NCBI RefSeq assembly: GCF_900113735.1
Contig: NZ_FOQM01000011.1
Location: 62,001-126,000, forward strand
DNA from: Bradyrhizobium sp. Gha
GTDB taxonomy: Bacteria > Pseudomonadota > Alphaproteobacteria > Rhizobiales > Xanthobacteraceae
Length of the DNA stretch: 64,000 nt
Direction: 5' to 3'
Part shown: positions 1 to 8,508 of the stretch, piece after piece
Layout: each line of letters begins with the position of its first letter
How positions within the stretch are numbered: the stretch's first letter is position 1
The notes under the pieces: generated by a model
The model's database searches: none
What the model was told of the DNA's origin: nothing
The model's input: the letters and a program-made list of their open reading frames with translations, nothing else
Position numbers and translations under genes: made by a program

Positions 1-60
1 CCGGGTCTAGCTTCAGGGCGCAAGCATGATAGTTTAGTGCTGCAGAGCGGGAGATTTATC

Positions 61-258
61 ATGGCCGCGTACACTGCAGACAGCTCGACGCTACTGCTGA
101 AGAAGTTCGGGGGATTGGTCCTGATCGTTCTCGGCGTCCTCGGTATCGCGATCGGGTTCGAGTCCGGTTCAAACGGATGTCTTGTCGCCGGAATTATCGC
201 GCTTGCCTTTGGCATGGGTCTCCTTGTGCTGAAGATCATCCGACGTAACGCCACGTAG
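61..258 (+). CDS. small two-helix membrane protein
   Basis: A 65-residue protein with two hydrophobic segments, roughly residues 18-35 and 40-58, joined by a short Gly/Ser/Asn loop and ending in a basic tail (KIIRR). I place the start at the ATG at 61 because GGGAGA lies just upstream; an in-frame upstream start would add eight residues without a ribosome site. Function is unknown. Two-helix proteins of this size are common in rhizobia and are usually annotated only as hypothetical membrane proteins. It converges on the phosphate transporter gene, with only three bases between them. Confidence 0.6.
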   Translation: MAAYTADSSTLLLKKFGGLVLIVLGVLGIAIGFESGSNGCLVAGIIALAFGMGLLVLKIIRRNAT

Positions 259-261
259 CCT

Positions 262-1941
262 CTAGCCGCGACCGACAAGATGGGCTGCAGAGCGCCAGGC
301 GTGATGCGAGAGCGCTTCGATGTTTCGGACCGCTTCGACGCGAGTGAGCGCCGCGTCGGCGGTGAGTGTTGCATTGGCGACTGCCCCGACAGTCGAACTG
401 CGGTGAGTGCGCAACACGCCCCGAAGTTGTGTCGTACAATGCTCCAGCTCGGCCAGGGCCTGGTCAGTCGAGCTCACGCGCCGACCGACGTCGGCGCGGA
501 GTTCGGCTTCGATGATTTGCGGCAAGTCAGTGGTGCGGGGCGAGCCCGCCACCTCCTGCGCAATCGTGGCGGCGCTTCGCATCGCTTCCATGCACAGCTC
601 CGCAGCGCGGATTTCCTCCGGTCCGCCATTCTTCGAATTGGCGTGAATTCCTGCCTTCGCGATTTCCGTCAGTCGAGACGTGTGGTCGAGTGCGTGCAAT
701 GTGCTCGTGCGTCGCCGTTGCTCGTCGCCAGTCTCAGATGGTCCCCTGACGTCGGATAAAAATGTTCGCGCCTGACGCAGGGCATCGGCCGCTTCTTGTA
801 CCGATGCCGCGTCCCCAAGACGTATTGGCTCAGCGCGGCCGGCCAATGCCGCCTCGATCGCACCACATAGCTTTGCGAGCACACGCGCGATCGTTCGACG
901 CACCGCTTCCACCGCGACGACAGGTGTAGCCAGGGCCGAGGGATCGAGGCATCGCGTGAGCGGCGAGCCACGCTCCGGCAAAATGCGCTCGACTAGTCGC
1001 GTGAACCAGTCGACCAGAGGCAATAGGACCGCGACCCCGACGACGTTATACGCGGTGTGATACCCAGCCAGCAGTGTGACGCCGTCGATACTGTTTGAGC
1101 CACGCACGAGCAGAGGGATGACGACGGGAAAGAACATCAGCGCGATGATGGCGGCGACAAGCTTGAAAAGGACATAGGCGATGGCGAGCCGCTTGGCGGT
1201 GGTACTCGCACCAATCGCCGCCAATGCGGAACTCGTCGCTGTCCCGATATTTTGGCCGATGATCAGCGCACAGCCCTGGTCCAACCCGATCGCACCGGCG
1301 TAGTAGGCGGATAACGTAACCGCGACCGCGGCGGTTGACGACTGCATCAGCGCGGTCATCACCAGCCCGGCCCCCACCAACGCCAGCACGCCCAGCAGGC
1401 CCGACCACGACTGGGCTTCGGGACCGGCAAGCACTGCAGGCAAGTCCGCCGGATGCAATCGTTCGGCTAGTCCGCCCATGCCTTGCTGCAGGGTGGTCAG
1501 CCCGAAAAGCACAAGCCCAAATCCTGCAACCGCGGCGCCGACCCCAGATATTCGTCCGCGCGTCAAAAGCTTGGTCAACGCGCCAACGAAGATCATCGGC
1601 AGCGCGGCTGACGTGAGCGAGACACGCACGCCCACCAGCGCAACCAGCCAGCCCGTCGCCGTCGTGCCGACATTCGCGCCGAAGACGAGTCCCAACCCTT
1701 GCTGGAACGTCAACAAACCTGCGCTCACAAGTCCGATCGTCGTCATGGTTGTTGCACTAGAGGACTGCACCAGGAGCGTCACGATCGCGCCCCAGAAGGA
1801 GCCGAGCAGCGGAGTCGCTGCCGCCTTGGCGAGCACAGTGCGGAGGGCGGAGCCGGCCAGCAACTTCAAGCCGTCCGTCATCACGGTCATACCAAGCAGG
1901 AAGAGTCCCACGCCGCCGAGGGCCGAGATTGCGATAGACAT
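262..1941 (-). CDS. Na/Pi cotransporter family protein with PhoU-like C-terminus
   Basis: Predicted inner-membrane sodium/phosphate symporter or anion exporter of the NptA/YjbB (SLC34-like) family. The hallmark duplicated QSS motifs are visible: QSSSATT near residues 59-65 and QSSTAAV near 200-206, each followed by a small-residue helix (GANVGTTATG, GQNIGTATSS). The first 340 residues are hydrophobic. The last 200 are helical and soluble, as in the PhoU-like tail of this family. At 559 residues the length is normal. I chose the ATG at 1941 because the sequence upstream in frame is Arg-rich and unlike the family. It lies 74 bases downstream of the uspA stop on the same strand, so the two may be co-transcribed. 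Substrate specificity is inferred. Confidence 0.88.
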   Translation of the reverse strand: MSIAISALGGVGLFLLGMTVMTDGLKLLAGSALRTVLAKAAATPLLGSFWGAIVTLLVQSSSATTMTTIGLVSAGLLTFQQGLGLVFGANVGTTATGWLVALVGVRVSLTSAALPMIFVGALTKLLTRGRISGVGAAVAGFGLVLFGLTTLQQGMGGLAERLHPADLPAVLAGPEAQSWSGLLGVLALVGAGLVMTALMQSSTAAVAVTLSAYYAGAIGLDQGCALIIGQNIGTATSSALAAIGASTTAKRLAIAYVLFKLVAAIIALMFFPVVIPLLVRGSNSIDGVTLLAGYHTAYNVVGVAVLLPLVDWFTRLVERILPERGSPLTRCLDPSALATPVVAVEAVRRTIARVLAKLCGAIEAALAGRAEPIRLGDAASVQEAADALRQARTFLSDVRGPSETGDEQRRRTSTLHALDHTSRLTEIAKAGIHANSKNGGPEEIRAAELCMEAMRSAATIAQEVAGSPRTTDLPQIIEAELRADVGRRVSSTDQALAELEHCTTQLRGVLRTHRSSTVGAVANATLTADAALTRVEAVRNIEALSHHAWRSAAHLVGRG

Positions 1942-2015
1942 GCGGGTCCCCGAGTCAGGCCAGCTCGCGCGCTTTAACGAAGCTGTAGAGAGAAGACGGC
2001 CGAGCACTCCATTCG

Positions 2016-2468
2016 CTAGTGCACAACCAACACGGGCACGCTTCCGTCGACCAGGACCTCCGACGTTTGGCTTCCCAACAACAATTTTCTGAAGCCGCGA
2101 CGCCCATGAGAGGACATGACGATCAGGTCGCAACCTCTGGACTTTGCTGTGTCGACAATCGCGGTGGCGGGGTGCGCATTAGGAACATGCAAGAGCTCGG
2201 CAGACATCCCGACCTTCGCGGCGATGGCCCGCGCTTCATCGAGGATTTTGGCCGCTCGTTCTTTCTTTGCCGCGTCAAAGCGATCAAATTCTTCCTGCGA
2301 GGGAAACCATCCCCCGGCGTGTCCGCTTCCATAGTCGACCGGCAGCGATTCCGTCACGGTGATGATTGTCACTTTGGCATTCAACGCCTTTGCCAGGGCG
2401 ACGCCTTCCTTAATGCCTTTTCTCGCGACATCCGATCCATCCGTGCTCAAGAGAATGTTGGCATACAT
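2016..2468 (-). CDS. universal stress protein, UspA family
   Basis: A 150-residue single-domain UspA protein, cytoplasmic, thought to bind nucleotide and support survival under stress. It begins with the family's strand (NILLSTDGSD), has the central helical region, and ends with the ATP-binding-type signature SSHGRRGFRKLLLGSQT followed by a VPVLVV strand. The GRRG...GS pattern suggests an ATP-binding rather than non-binding member. The start at 2468 has a GGGAG ribosome site; the longer reading frame adds 17 residues not seen in the family. It precedes the Na/Pi transporter gene, so stress and phosphate may be linked, but that is only context. Confidence 0.88.
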   Translation of the reverse strand: MYANILLSTDGSDVARKGIKEGVALAKALNAKVTIITVTESLPVDYGSGHAGGWFPSQEEFDRFDAAKKERAAKILDEARAIAAKVGMSAELLHVPNAHPATAIVDTAKSRGCDLIVMSSHGRRGFRKLLLGSQTSEVLVDGSVPVLVVH

Positions 2469-2738
2469 TCGCAAGCTCCCTTGATCGTCGAGCGTTTTAT
2501 TTAGCTGATGATCTTCCAATATCGTTCGATCGTCGCGGTCCGTCTATGGCCTGCTGCATAGGACAGCATCCATGTCCCACAGGGACTGCGCGGAGAGCCC
2601 ACCGGGTGCTCGGTTGCCACTTACCGATAAGCAGGTGTTCAGCCTACCGAACGCACTGATCTCGTCCTGATGATTGACGCGATAAGAACCAAGCTGATCG
2701 CGCAGCGTTTATGCCGCACAACTCGAATGGAGGTGGTC

Positions 2739-3086
2739 ATGGTCAAGAAGCCGTTTCTCGCTCTCGCTGTTGCAGCCGTGCTTGCCTTGGCTCCTACTGG
2801 GGTGTCCGCCCAACGTGGCTTTCACGGTGGATGGCACGGCGGCGGTTGGCATGGCGGCGGTTGGCGCGGGGGTGGCTGGGGTGCACCAGCGGTAGGAATA
2901 GGTATCGGCCTCGGGCTCGCCAGCGCGGCCGCATGGGGTCCTGGCTGGGGGTGGGGAGGACCTGGCTGGGGGCCCGGCTGGGGAGCGCCCGGTTGGAGTT
3001 ACGCGGCGTATGGTGGTTGCACGCGATGGCGTCGGGTTTGGACCGGTTGGGGTTGGCGGCTCAGGCCAGTGAACGTGTGTTGGTGA
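2739..3086 (+). CDS. secreted Gly/Trp-rich small protein
   Basis: A 115-residue protein with a clear Sec signal peptide (KK followed by about 18 hydrophobic residues, cleavage near VSA-QR). Its body is dominated by GGWHGGGWRGGGWG-type repeats, a hydrophobic glycine/alanine stretch and a Trp/Gly/Pro segment, ending in a more ordered C-terminus with two cysteines. Proteins of this kind are abundant and lineage-specific in Bradyrhizobium; their role at the cell envelope is not known. The ATG at 2739 follows a strong GGAGGT ribosome site. The isolated gene is flanked by the divergent uspA and by the IS5 element. Confidence 0.7.
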   Translation: MVKKPFLALAVAAVLALAPTGVSAQRGFHGGWHGGGWHGGGWRGGGWGAPAVGIGIGLGLASAAAWGPGWGWGGPGWGPGWGAPGWSYAAYGGCTRWRRVWTGWGWRLRPVNVCW

Positions 3087-3261
3087 GCCGCGTGACGGAT
3101 GGTGGCCTCGCGTAGTTGTCGAGCAGATCTTGGCACGAGCGCCGCACATAGGCGCCGCTCATTGCCGATGTCTGCATTCGTTGATGAACGACAAAACTCA
3201 AAATGAGCATAGTAGGTCTGCTTTCGGGTGCATAGCGACCAGTTGAGCGCGACAGCCGAGC

Positions 3262-3299
3262 CATGATTCAAGCCCACCAACGGAAGGGGCCGAATCATG
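3262..3299 (+). promoter_or_regulatory. hairpin enclosing transposase RBS and start
   Basis: CATGATTC at 3262-3269 and GAATCATG at 3292-3299 form a perfect 8-bp inverted repeat. The ribosome site GGAAGGGG sits in the loop, and the transposase start codon (3297-3299) lies inside the right arm. In an mRNA the stem could hide the start. Several IS elements use this device to avoid transposase synthesis from outside transcripts; its use here is inferred. Confidence 0.45.
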
Positions 3300-4061
3300 C
3301 GCTACGAACTCACAGATTATGAGTGGTTTGCCATCAAGCCGATGCTGCCGAATAAGTCGCGCGGCGTGCCACGAGTGAACGACCGTCGTGTCCTCAACGG
3401 CATCTTCTGGGTCTTGCGATCCGGAGCGCCATGGCGCGACCTGCCAGAAAACTTCGGTCCGTATACGACTTGCTACAATCGGTTCGTTCGCTGGCGACGG
3501 GCGGGAGTGTGGGCCAAGCTCATGAGCGCACTGGCTGGTGCCCGTGATGCTGCAGTGCAGATGATCGACACTTCTATTGTTCGCGTACATCAACATGGGG
3601 CCTGCATCACAAGAAACTGGCGTCAATCGATGGGAAGGTCACGTGGCGGTCTGACGAGCAAAATCCATGCGGTGGTTGATAGCAATGGTCTACCAATACG
3701 GCTTGCGTTGAGTCCCGGCGAGACCCACGACGTTCGACTTGCCGGAAAACTGCTGTCTGGTCTCAAATCCGGATCAATGCTGCTTGCCGACCGAGGCTAC
3801 GACGCCGATTGGATCAGAGAGCTTGCCATGAACAAAGGCGCGTGGGCCAACATCCCGCCGAAAAGCAACCGAAGCGATCCGATCTGCTTTAGCCCGTACC
3901 TCTATCGTGCCCGCAACCAGGTCGAGCGGTTCTTCAACAGGATCAAACAATGCCGTCGGGTGGCAACCCGCTACGATAGGCTTGCGGGAAACTACCTTGC
4001 CTTCATCCAACTCGCATCTATCCGGCTATGGTTGGCCGCGCGTTATGAGTACGCGCCGTAG
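3297..4061 (+). CDS. IS5-family DDE transposase
   Basis: A 254-residue transposase, full length for the single-frame IS5/IS427-like groups. It has the N-terminal DUF4096-type region (LTDYEWFAIKPMLP ... WVLRSGAPWRDLP). The catalytic triad candidates are Asp in MIDTSIVRVHQH, Asp in LADRGYDAD, and Glu in NQVERFFNRIKQCRR, the last with the Y-[R/K] spacing typical of IS5. No frameshift or stop is present, so the enzyme may be active. The stop codon falls at the junction with the truncated dtcC-like gene. The insertion (or a deletion next to it) removed that gene's 3' half. Confidence 0.9.
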   Translation: MRYELTDYEWFAIKPMLPNKSRGVPRVNDRRVLNGIFWVLRSGAPWRDLPENFGPYTTCYNRFVRWRRAGVWAKLMSALAGARDAAVQMIDTSIVRVHQHGACITRNWRQSMGRSRGGLTSKIHAVVDSNGLPIRLALSPGETHDVRLAGKLLSGLKSGSMLLADRGYDADWIRELAMNKGAWANIPPKSNRSDPICFSPYLYRARNQVERFFNRIKQCRRVATRYDRLAGNYLAFIQLASIRLWLAARYEYAP

Positions 4062-4562
4062 TTTCAAGACCTCTTCGAGTTCAGGGGACGCCAATGCGCA
4101 AACGACAGCCAGGTCGACTCCGTATTCTGCCCGCCGACGTCCGGCTTCGGATTGCTCAATTTCATACTTTACGCAGTTTATACATCGATCGATCCATTCG
4201 TCGTTGATCGACGAGTACTCCAGTATAGTCCACGTCCAATCCATAAATGATCCGAGAGCATCATCTGCCACCTCTCTATCAGCAGTTAGGCCGACGATGC
4301 GACCTGGCTTGATCATCGATTCTGTCTCATGAAGCTCAAACAGAAGATCAAGAGAATGCTGTTTGGCGGGATCTTGATCGGGCCAAAGCGGAACCACGAT
4401 GTCCAATATCAGAATGTCACAGTATGTTTTCTCTAAAACGTCTCGCGCTTGTCGGGTGCTCTGAACGAACTGGATATCTCCTCTCTTGACGCCTATGGCT
4501 TCGAGGCGAGTCACAAGGCGTTGGTACCTGTTGGATTGGTCATCGGTGATAAGGATCTTCAC
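4026..4562 (-). pseudogene. DtcC-like receiver-nucleoside phosphorylase fusion, truncated by IS5
   Basis: Starts at a GTG overlapping the preceding stop as GTGA. Residues 1-130 form a response-regulator receiver: acidic pair at D7/D8, phospho-acceptor Asp at about D54 in DILILDIVVP, then a GRIVGLTA strand. After a linker, residues 148-168 (YGVDLAVVCAL.SPELEEVLKL) match the first strand and helix of PNP_UDP nucleoside-phosphorylase effector domains. The reading frame then enters the IS5 end and stops about ten codons later, 178 residues in all. In Detocs, DtcC is a receiver fused to a PNP domain that cleaves ATP after phage sensing; here the catalytic domain is absent. No continuation of the domain is visible beyond the IS, so the rest was deleted. 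The Detocs assignment is inferred from architecture and operon order. Confidence 0.75.
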
Positions 4563-5041
4563 TGAGATTCTCCGGAATTTAAGCCGAGGCCGACCAGCGT
4601 CTTCTCCAAAGCAATCTTCCATTCATCGTAGGTTGAGTTGAAATGCAGCACGCCGAGGAACAAGTCGGGAAACTCATTGGATAAATTGTCTCGAAGTTCT
4701 GATAGTTCGACGGTCTTGCCGGCTGCCGTAGGGAAAGCTTCGTAGCCAGTTATCACAATGGTCGGGCAGCGGATCCCCGCGTGGGTCATGTGTCGAAGAA
4801 TTTCAACACCTCCAAAGCCTTGTGGGCGTCCCCCAGCTTCGTTCTCGCCGACATCGAACGTTGGCAGGGACATGTCAAGAAGTAGAAGATCTGGCAACGA
4901 ATCGTCGAGCGCATCCAAGGCTGAATTGACGGACATCGCAAACCGAGCCGAAACGGTGGAAGACCACCGCTGCAGAAAGCGTTCGACGTGCCTTCTTTTA
5001 GGGGACTCGTCCTCGACGAGGAGAATGTTGAGCCTACTCAG
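4559..5041 (-). CDS. stand-alone response-regulator receiver (DtcB-like)
   Basis: A 160-residue receiver with no output domain. The frame opens with LNILLVEDESPKRR, supplying the acidic pocket (E10/D11/E12), and the phospho-acceptor is D56 in DLLLLDMSLP. The first in-frame ATG, at 4936, would delete that pocket. Translation therefore probably begins at the CTG at 5041, which overlaps the upstream TGA as CTGA, or by coupled reinitiation. The fourth helix and fifth strand (PTIVITGYE ... FLGVLHFNS) show His where most receivers have the conserved Lys. In Detocs, DtcB acts as a phosphate sink that buffers the kinase. The role here rests on position between kinase and DtcC-like gene. The same 4-bp overlap style links all three genes. 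Confidence 0.8.
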   Translation of the reverse strand: MSRLNILLVEDESPKRRHVERFLQRWSSTVSARFAMSVNSALDALDDSLPDLLLLDMSLPTFDVGENEAGGRPQGFGGVEILRHMTHAGIRCPTIVITGYEAFPTAAGKTVELSELRDNLSNEFPDLFLGVLHFNSTYDEWKIALEKTLVGLGLNSGESQ

Positions 5042-8000
5042 TGCTTCGCTTCCTGCTGGATGACTAGGGCATAAACTACTGTAAGCCGAAAGTCTCTTCC
5101 TTGGCCGAAGCCAAAAGTCAGCTCCCCTTTTTCAGATTGGCGGACGACTGCGGCTAGCTTCAGGAACCCACTCCCGCCCTCACGGCGAGTTCGCCTTCCC
5201 ACAGCGCCAGCATCGATGAGAGCACGGATTTCCTCCAGCTGACGGAGCCGAGCTGGGGTGCTCCCAGATCGTGTTTCGCAGGTGGTGTCAATAGCTAGTC
5301 GACCGGCCGCAAAATCTGGAGTAACCACGATTCTGACCTTTGGCTTCTTCAGACCAGAGTGAGCGCGCGCGTTGTCCAGCGCAACAAACAGAGCATCGTG
5401 AACAAAAATGAGATTGGATGCGGAAATACGGATGTCCTCCGTTTCCTCTACTGTTTTCTCGATGATGGGCTCGAACGCTCGTTGGCACTTCAAAGCAGAT
5501 TCGATTGCAATGTCGACCGCCTGAGTCAACGTGAAGTACCTCTTGCTTGCCTCTATGTTCGAATGGGTGAACCAGGTAGCTGCCTCGTCCAATGCCCGCT
5601 GAACATCAGTGGACCGTAGGCCGATTTCGGTATCGATCTCCAGAAACGCGGGATCATCCTCCGCGATCATTCGGACCGCCGCCCGGAATTTATCAAACGC
5701 ATCGGTAATTTGGGTCTTTAAATCCTCTGAAAGGAAAAGCCTTGCCTGAGCCAGAGACGGCTCAAGTGCAGCCCACATCACCGCCATTGCAGTTAAAAAG
5801 AAGGCATCGAAGTTCGTGTCTTCAGCCACGATCGATCGGGTCAATGTCATAAGTTGCGACGAAAGATCCAGGTAAATCACACCTGCCGGCTTTTCAGGCG
5901 ATCGAATATGCAGCCGACTATCCTTTGCTTCCAAGAGCAGGGCGTCGAATTTTGCTGCAAACTCAGAAATTGCTCTATCCAAATCGCCCAGCGCTTCAGG
6001 AGAAAGAAAACGAAATCTCGAAAGCAGCGCGTCGTTGCGACGATAGCCGCTCCCGCCGGTTTCCTTCGTCGTGATCAGGTTCGCAAACTCTAGCGGTCCA
6101 CGGATCAATCCTATAAAGGACTGATGCCGAATTCGTTTGCTCAAGTAGAAGTCTAAACCGAAGCTCGAGTTGGTCAAAAATTCTTCCCCAACACGCCTCA
6201 AAATGCTGAAGAGCACCGCATCGGCCTCAGTCTCCGGCACGAACGTTTGGCGCGGGCCTGGTGCGACCATCAGCTCCTTCAGCACGTCGTCAAATCCCTG
6301 CTCCGGCCCGATCTGCAGAGACAGTAAGTCCCCATAACGGGCAAAGTCCTCCGACAGTTCTCCGAATGCCCAACGTTCCAGAGCAGCAATATCCACGTGA
6401 ATCCTTGTGCGGTCCACGATTTGTCGACCTTCATCAAGAATCTGCTGATCCGTAATTTGGAGCACTTCAGCCTCGTAAGTTGGAGAGTTAGAAGGGTCTA
6501 GATCGCGAAGCGCCGCACAGATGGCTATCCGCTCATCAAGCACTTGACGCGAGCTTTTTAGGATACGCGATACATCTAGAACGTTAGGGACACACACGAA
6601 TCTAAGGAAGTAGATCAGCTGTCTAAGGTCGTACTCACCGGAATAGTCGAACAACTTAGATGGCTTCTCAGCCTTACTCCCTCGGAGAAAAGAGCCTGCG
6701 GCGTACCTCAATTGCGAGCCGATAGCATCCCGCTGCTCTTGCGCCCAGAGAAGGTTGAGAACAATGGAGGGGGCAAGGGGATTGGTAACCGACTTGTAGT
6801 CCGCCCACGCGAACGTGTCTATCGCTGGAACTATCGGGAGGAAGGGCCTTGCCGCGTCAGTCCGAGTTTCTTCAAAGGCAATCAGTTCGATTGCGGCTTG
6901 GCGATCGCCGACAGCGGAAGTTGCATGCAAACGCGCTTGTGCCAGAATAGCCGCGAGCACCTCATTATTTGGGTAGGCGCTGAGGTCAGATAATAACTCC
7001 CGCGCAGCTTGGTATTCCGTGTTTCGCAAAAGGCGGATAGCTACCAAGATAAGTGCCGCCGAAGATTGCATCCGATGGCAAGGAGGCACCTCGCTGGTGA
7101 GGTGAAGCCAAGTGCGCGCCGTAACGCGGCTCAACGCGTTTTGGTCTATGCAATCCGCCGGGTTTGCTATTTCCGAGAAGTCTTCGACGCCAAGCGTGGG
7201 GCTGTTCAGCCCGATCAACCAAGGCTCCCATCGATCGTCGGGTCTGCCTCGTCGAATTTGGCCCAATAGGTCTGACAGCCCCGCCATAGTTGGTAAAGCT
7301 CGCAGATTGACCGAAGCTTTCGTAAGGCTGGCAAGAGCTTCGTCCGCCGATGCACCTCGTCTGAGAATCGTCGCTAGCAACCGGGGGACATCATCCCACT
7401 TCTTGAAAGCGCTAACTGCTCGTTGACGCGTCGCTGCCAAAGCAAAGCCACAGTAAAACTGTCGCCAAATGTCGACTGAGCGCACATGTTGCGCGTTCCT
7501 TCGAAGGGCACGCAACGCCGGAACGATCTCCTCGGCGAGTAATGGATCGGAAATGGAGGTGTCCCGGGGCGGGAGTGCTGATGAGGCAACAATACCGAGG
7601 TGAACTCGGAGCTTACAAAGACGAAAGTCATCGATGGGACTAAGTGTGAGCAGGACTGCGTGGACGCACTGCCGAAGATTTAACAGGTCCGGAGCATGCA
7701 CGATCTGCTGCAGTACGGCGACGAACGTCTCATACACATCGAACAACGAATGGCTTTGTTCGACACGTAGAACGTCTGCTAACCTTTCCGGCGAATTGGG
7801 CCAGATACTTGCGAGACGATAGCCGAGGTATTGTTGAATTGGCGGGGTGAAATATTGATGTCGCTGAATCCGAGCAACAATATCCTCGATGAATTTGGGA
7901 AAAGTTGTCTTTTCCTCATTTCGCACGCCGGTATGATACGCAACGAATCCCAATAGCCCTCTTTTGTAGACATTCCGCACTTGTGCCACGTACTTCTTCT

Positions 8001-8508
8001 GGCCTTCTAGGCCGTTGAGCATCTGCTCCAAAGCAACGCGCAACTGTACCGCCCACAGCGTGACGCCAAGGCCCGCGTTCATGATGCCGAGCCGATGAAC
8101 GGCTTCGCGCAAATTCTGTTTGGAAACTAGCTCTTCAATCTCTTGAGCTAGTGCACGTGAAGTATTGATGAGCTCAACATTGTTTAGAATTCTTGCGGTA
8201 ATCCATTGCAGTTCGCGCTCGAGCGGCACTGCAACAGCATCGATGACCCCTGAAAGCTCATCGTATTCGATCGGTATGTGGCTCAGTTCGCCGGCTTGGG
8301 CGCTCGTCTGCTGACCAATCCACGAGAGGAACTCGGTGTCCCTATCTGGCGTCAGTCCTGATCTTGCTTCTAGAAATAGCCGACGAAGACCGGTTCTGAA
8401 TTCCCTCGAGACTGGTACGGTCCGAACTTTGACGAATTTCTTCGACTTCAGATCGGAAATGAGGCCGCGGAACTTGTTTTGCAGTTCAAGGAAGGATAGA
8501 TCAATCAA
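5038..8508 (-). CDS. large sensor histidine kinase (DtcA-like)
   Basis: 1156 residues with no transmembrane segment, hence cytoplasmic. The first 780 residues are all-helical with no recognisable catalytic motif, compatible with a TPR/helical-repeat sensor. Around residues 785-810, LSKRIRHQSFIGLIRGPLE is a good H-box with H795 as phospho-acceptor. The C-terminal 130 residues resemble a divergent GHKL ATPase: N-box DALFVALDNARAH (D1045/N1046), then GGSGFLKLAAVV as G-box (1111-1114) and a closing strand FRLTVVYAL. Known Detocs DtcA proteins share this plan: long helical sensor plus kinase. The first 500 bases upstream contain no other operon gene. The gene is visibly more A+T-rich than the flanking chromosome, which fits horizontal acquisition. 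The kinase call is fairly secure, the sensor function inferred. Confidence 0.82.
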   Translation of the reverse strand: MIDLSFLELQNKFRGLISDLKSKKFVKVRTVPVSREFRTGLRRLFLEARSGLTPDRDTEFLSWIGQQTSAQAGELSHIPIEYDELSGVIDAVAVPLERELQWITARILNNVELINTSRALAQEIEELVSKQNLREAVHRLGIMNAGLGVTLWAVQLRVALEQMLNGLEGQKKYVAQVRNVYKRGLLGFVAYHTGVRNEEKTTFPKFIEDIVARIQRHQYFTPPIQQYLGYRLASIWPNSPERLADVLRVEQSHSLFDVYETFVAVLQQIVHAPDLLNLRQCVHAVLLTLSPIDDFRLCKLRVHLGIVASSALPPRDTSISDPLLAEEIVPALRALRRNAQHVRSVDIWRQFYCGFALAATRQRAVSAFKKWDDVPRLLATILRRGASADEALASLTKASVNLRALPTMAGLSDLLGQIRRGRPDDRWEPWLIGLNSPTLGVEDFSEIANPADCIDQNALSRVTARTWLHLTSEVPPCHRMQSSAALILVAIRLLRNTEYQAARELLSDLSAYPNNEVLAAILAQARLHATSAVGDRQAAIELIAFEETRTDAARPFLPIVPAIDTFAWADYKSVTNPLAPSIVLNLLWAQEQRDAIGSQLRYAAGSFLRGSKAEKPSKLFDYSGEYDLRQLIYFLRFVCVPNVLDVSRILKSSRQVLDERIAICAALRDLDPSNSPTYEAEVLQITDQQILDEGRQIVDRTRIHVDIAALERWAFGELSEDFARYGDLLSLQIGPEQGFDDVLKELMVAPGPRQTFVPETEADAVLFSILRRVGEEFLTNSSFGLDFYLSKRIRHQSFIGLIRGPLEFANLITTKETGGSGYRRNDALLSRFRFLSPEALGDLDRAISEFAAKFDALLLEAKDSRLHIRSPEKPAGVIYLDLSSQLMTLTRSIVAEDTNFDAFFLTAMAVMWAALEPSLAQARLFLSEDLKTQITDAFDKFRAAVRMIAEDDPAFLEIDTEIGLRSTDVQRALDEAATWFTHSNIEASKRYFTLTQAVDIAIESALKCQRAFEPIIEKTVEETEDIRISASNLIFVHDALFVALDNARAHSGLKKPKVRIVVTPDFAAGRLAIDTTCETRSGSTPARLRQLEEIRALIDAGAVGRRTRREGGSGFLKLAAVVRQSEKGELTFGFGQGRDFRLTVVYALVIQQEAKH

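Larger units (their letters stand above)
3240..4061 (+). mobile_element. IS5-family insertion sequence, ends not resolved
   Basis: One transposase gene with short flanks. The right boundary must lie very close to the transposase stop codon at 4059-4061, because a different gene's coding sequence resumes immediately beyond it. The left boundary lies somewhere upstream of 3262. I could not find convincing terminal inverted repeats or a target duplication, so one end may have been lost in a deletion. Confidence 0.6.

Noticed and set aside
3229..4070. Exact IS5 terminal repeats and target duplication
   Set aside because: Short TAG-type matches and a weak GCGCG-like similarity can be found, but nothing beyond chance; I left the ends unresolved.
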